Origin: Aneurinibacillus sp. | GTDB taxonomy: Bacteria > Bacillota > UBA5301 > DYFA01 | Direction of reading: 5' to 3' | Assembly (NCBI GenBank): GCA_020725425.1 | Contig: DYFA01000016.1 | Location: forward strand, 1 to 64,000 | Length of the DNA stretch: 64,000 nt | Part shown: positions 61,932 through 64,000 of the stretch, piece by piece | How the letters are laid out: each line of letters starts with the position of its first letter | How positions within the stretch are numbered: position 1 is the first letter of the stretch | Notes under the pieces: model-generated | What the model was told of the DNA's origin: nothing | Seen by the model: the letters and a program-made list of their open reading frames with translations, nothing else | The model's database searches: none | Position numbers and translations under genes: made by a program

Positions 61932-62300
61932 ATGCTGGCCAAGACCGTACGCCACGGGCTGCTCCTCGACTTCTACGGGCCGCTCCTGACCGCTCAGCAG
62001 CGCGAAGTTCTGGGGAGCTACTTCGAGGAGGATCTGTCCCTCGGGGAGATCGCCGAACAGCGGGGGGTCTCCCGGGCGGCGGTGCACGACGTAGTCCGGC
62101 GGGGACTCAGAGCCCTGGAGGAGTACGAGGAGCGGTTGGGTCTCGTCGCCCGCTACGAGCAGGAGCGGCGCAGTCTGCACGGGCTTCTCTCCCGGGTCGA
62201 GGAGGCGCTGGCCGCGGGATCCGGGGAGAGGGCCGCCCTGAAAGAGGTCAGGGCGATTCTCCGGAAGGCGCTGGCCGAGGGCGAGTGGCCGCTTGCTTGA
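61932..62300 (+). CDS. ylxM: YlxM/p13-like HTH protein
   Basis: A 122-residue helix-turn-helix protein, standard upstream neighbour of ffh in Bacillota. The HTH is visible in LLTAQQREVLGSYFEEDLSL and EIAEQRGVSRAAVHDVVRRG (about residues 18-58); a helical C-terminus follows. In streptococci the family stimulates SRP-pathway GTPase activity. AAAGGGG precedes the ATG. It has its own promoter separate from ftsY. Confidence 0.92.
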   Translation: MLAKTVRHGLLLDFYGPLLTAQQREVLGSYFEEDLSLGEIAEQRGVSRAAVHDVVRRGLRALEEYEERLGLVARYEQERRSLHGLLSRVEEALAAGSGERAALKEVRAILRKALAEGEWPLA

Positions 62301-62337
62301 GCTGGCAGGCTGGCTGAGCCGGGAGAGGAGGAGTCCG

Positions 62338-63672
62338 GTGGCGTTTGAGAATCTGACGGCCCGTCTGGCCGAAACTTTCCGCCGCCTGCGGGGGAAAGGC
62401 CGCCTTACCGAAGCAGACGTGGACGCGGCGCTGCGGGAAGTGCGGGTGGCGCTGCTTGAGGCGGACGTCAACTTCCGGGTGGCCAAGGAGTTCATCGCCC
62501 GGGTCAGGGAGCGGGCGGTGGGCCGGGACATCCTCGAGAGTCTGACCCCGGCCCAGCAAGTCATCAAGGTGGTTTACGAGGAACTGGCAGCACTGCTCGG
62601 CGGGGCTCAGGCGAAGCTGGGGCAAGCCGGGCGGGGGCCGACAGTGATTATGCTCTGCGGACTGCAGGGTTCCGGCAAGACCACCACCGCTGGCAAACTG
62701 GCGCTTCACCTGAAGAAGCAGGGCCGGCGCCCGCTTCTCGTCGCCTGTGACGTGTACCGGCCCGCTGCCGTGCAGCAGTTGCAGGTGGTGGGTGAAGCCG
62801 CGGGAGTCCCCGTCTTCAGCCGGGGGACCGTGGAGCCGGTGGGGATCGCCTGGGCGGCAGTGGAGCACGCCCGGCAGCACGGCCACGACCTGGTGCTGCT
62901 CGACACCGCCGGCCGGCTGCATATCGACGCCGAGCTCATGGAGGAGTTGCGGCGGATGAAGGAGGCGGTCCACCCCCACGAGATCCTGCTGGTGGTGGAC
63001 GCGATGACCGGCCAGGACGCCGTGGCGGTGGCGGAGCGGTTCAACGCCGACCTGGGCGTCGACGGCGTCATCCTGACCAAGTTCGACGGGGACGCCCGGG
63101 GCGGGGCGGCGCTCTCCCTCCGGGCCGTGACTGGGAAGCCGATCAAGTTCGTCGGCACGGGGGAGAAGCTGGAGGGGCTGGAGCCGTTCCATCCGGACCG
63201 GGCAGCCTCCCGGATCCTCGGGATGGGCGACGTGCTGACGCTGATCGAAAAGGCCGAGGAGGCCTTCGACGCCAAGCAGGCCCAGAAGATGCAGGAGAAG
63301 CTGCAGGAGGCTCGCTTCGACCTGGAGGACTTCCTCGCCCAGATGCAGCAGATGCGGAAGATGGGGCCGCTCAACGAAGTCCTGCGGATGCTGCCCGGGG
63401 CCGCCGGCCGGGGATTGGCCGGACTCCAAGTGGACGAGAGGCAGCTGAAGCGGGTCGAGGCGATCATCCAGTCGATGACCTCTGACGAGCGCCGGAATCC
63501 GCAGATCATCGACGGGAGCCGCCGGAGGCGGATCGCCGCCGGCAGCGGTACCCAGATCCAAGACGTGAACCGTTTGTTGAAACAGTTCGAGGCGACGCGC
63601 CAGCTCTTGCGCCAGTTCGGCTTCGGGGAGAAAAAAACCAGGCACGGTCGGCGCCTCCCCTTCTTCCGGTAG
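62338..63672 (+). CDS. ffh: Signal recognition particle protein Ffh
   Basis: SRP GTPase that binds signal peptides and 4.5S RNA. The 444 residues show the N domain (VAFENLTARLAETFRRL), G domain (CGLQGSGKTTTAGKLA near residue 105; DTAGRLHID; TKFDGDARGG) and the methionine-rich M domain (from about 310, AQMQQMRKMGPLNEVLRMLPG; RRRRIAAGSGTQIQDVN). GTG 62338 is chosen with GAGGAGGAG upstream; the frame is open further back through the ylxM end. No SRP RNA gene was found in the window. Confidence 0.96.
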   Translation: MAFENLTARLAETFRRLRGKGRLTEADVDAALREVRVALLEADVNFRVAKEFIARVRERAVGRDILESLTPAQQVIKVVYEELAALLGGAQAKLGQAGRGPTVIMLCGLQGSGKTTTAGKLALHLKKQGRRPLLVACDVYRPAAVQQLQVVGEAAGVPVFSRGTVEPVGIAWAAVEHARQHGHDLVLLDTAGRLHIDAELMEELRRMKEAVHPHEILLVVDAMTGQDAVAVAERFNADLGVDGVILTKFDGDARGGAALSLRAVTGKPIKFVGTGEKLEGLEPFHPDRAASRILGMGDVLTLIEKAEEAFDAKQAQKMQEKLQEARFDLEDFLAQMQQMRKMGPLNEVLRMLPGAAGRGLAGLQVDERQLKRVEAIIQSMTSDERRNPQIIDGSRRRRIAAGSGTQIQDVNRLLKQFEATRQLLRQFGFGEKKTRHGRRLPFFR

Positions 63673-63731
63673 CCGGCGGCGTCAGCCCGAGGCTCCGCGA
63701 GCCAAAGCATCCTGAGAGGAGGTGAGCAACC

Positions 63732-64000
63732 TTGGCAGTGAGGATTCGGTTGAAGCGGATGGGAGCCAAGAAGCGGCCATTTTACCGGCTGGTGGTGGCT
63801 GACTCCCGCTTCCCGGCCGACGGCCGGTTCATCGAGACGATCGGCGAGTACAATCCCATCGCCGAGCCGGCTGAATTGCGCGTGGACAAGGAGAAGGCCA
63901 TCGAGTGGCTCAAGAAGGGGGCCCAGCCATCGGACACCGCGCGGCGTCTCCTGTCACAAGCGGGAGTCCTGAAGGAGTTGGCCGCCGGCAAAGCTGCGCA
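63732..64000 (+). CDS. rpsP: 30S ribosomal protein S16 (runs off the window)
   Basis: The first 89 codons of S16: [39 protein letters not shown] and [20 protein letters not shown] are diagnostic. The TTG at 63732 has GGAGGTGAG upstream. The stop codon lies beyond the window, but most of the protein is present. Following ffh, it opens the usual rpsP-rimM-trmD operon. Confidence 0.95.
   Translation, partial: MAVRIRLKRMGAKKRPFYRLVVADSRFPADGRFIETIGEYNPIAEPAELRVDKEKAIEWLKKGAQPSDTARRLLSQAGVLKELAAGKAA

Overview
The window reads as a chromosome segment of a GC-rich, endospore-forming Bacillota (Clostridia/Peptococcaceae-Moorella type), not a plasmid or phage. The evidence is sporulation genes (spoIIP, ylbJ, spoVS, a SpoIIIE/FtsK-type translocase), FapR-controlled fatty-acid synthesis, the FakA/DegV pair, Asp23, zinc-binding forms of L28 and L32, many GTG/TTG starts with strong Shine-Dalgarno sites, and gene orders usual in that group. 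I saw no rRNA, tRNA, CRISPR array, insertion sequence or prophage. Genus cannot be fixed from this window.

Layout. 1-7 kb: end of an FtsK/SpoIIIE translocase, a RodZ-like membrane HTH protein, glycyl-tRNA synthetase, Hsp33, a UPF0182 membrane protein and a Nudix hydrolase. 7-25 kb: an acetate/acyl-CoA metabolism region. It holds acetyl-CoA synthetase, a LytS/LytR-type two-component pair, and an ActP-like symporter with its DUF485 partner, a cNMP/CBS/DUF294 signalling protein and a DEDDh exonuclease, then an AMP-forming acyl-CoA ligase. Set among these are spoIIP, murC, an SNF2 helicase with a small partner, and a putative metal exporter with its own Fur-family regulator.

25-34 kb: a compact Tad/Flp (type IVb) pilus operon behind a consensus promoter. 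Its leader carries sequences matching Spo0A boxes. It encodes two Flp pilins, three TadE/G-like proteins, an unknown tandem-repeat protein, CpaB, a secretin (CpaC), a fusion of a CpaE/TadZ-like domain to the TadA ATPase, and TadB and TadC. No prepilin peptidase is present in the window.

34-46 kb: housekeeping genes (thiamine pyrophosphokinase, YfcE-like phosphoesterase, L28, DUF1858, Asp23, FakA, DegV, RecG, RsmD, CoaD, a coiled-coil protein), ylbJ behind a near-perfect sigma-E-type promoter, a patatin-like protein and a secreted LysM protein with an unrecognised C-terminal domain. 46-54 kb: yceD-rpmF, a heavily deleted yyaL-like pseudogene, then fapR-plsX-fabH-fabD-fabG-acpP-fabF-rnc, with a likely FapR operator at the fapR promoter. 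54-64 kb: an unknown conserved-looking protein, spoVS, a small membrane protein, a SigH-like sigma factor, smc, ftsY, ylxM, ffh and the start of rpsP.

The observations most worth a second look are the Tad operon (the TadZ-TadA fusion, a secretin in a probable monoderm, Spo0A-like boxes, a structured RNA before the first tadE gene), the exporter/Fur cassette with promoter and inverted repeat adjoining, the SNF2 helicase pair, the LysM protein's C-terminal domain, and the mosaic-deletion pseudogene.
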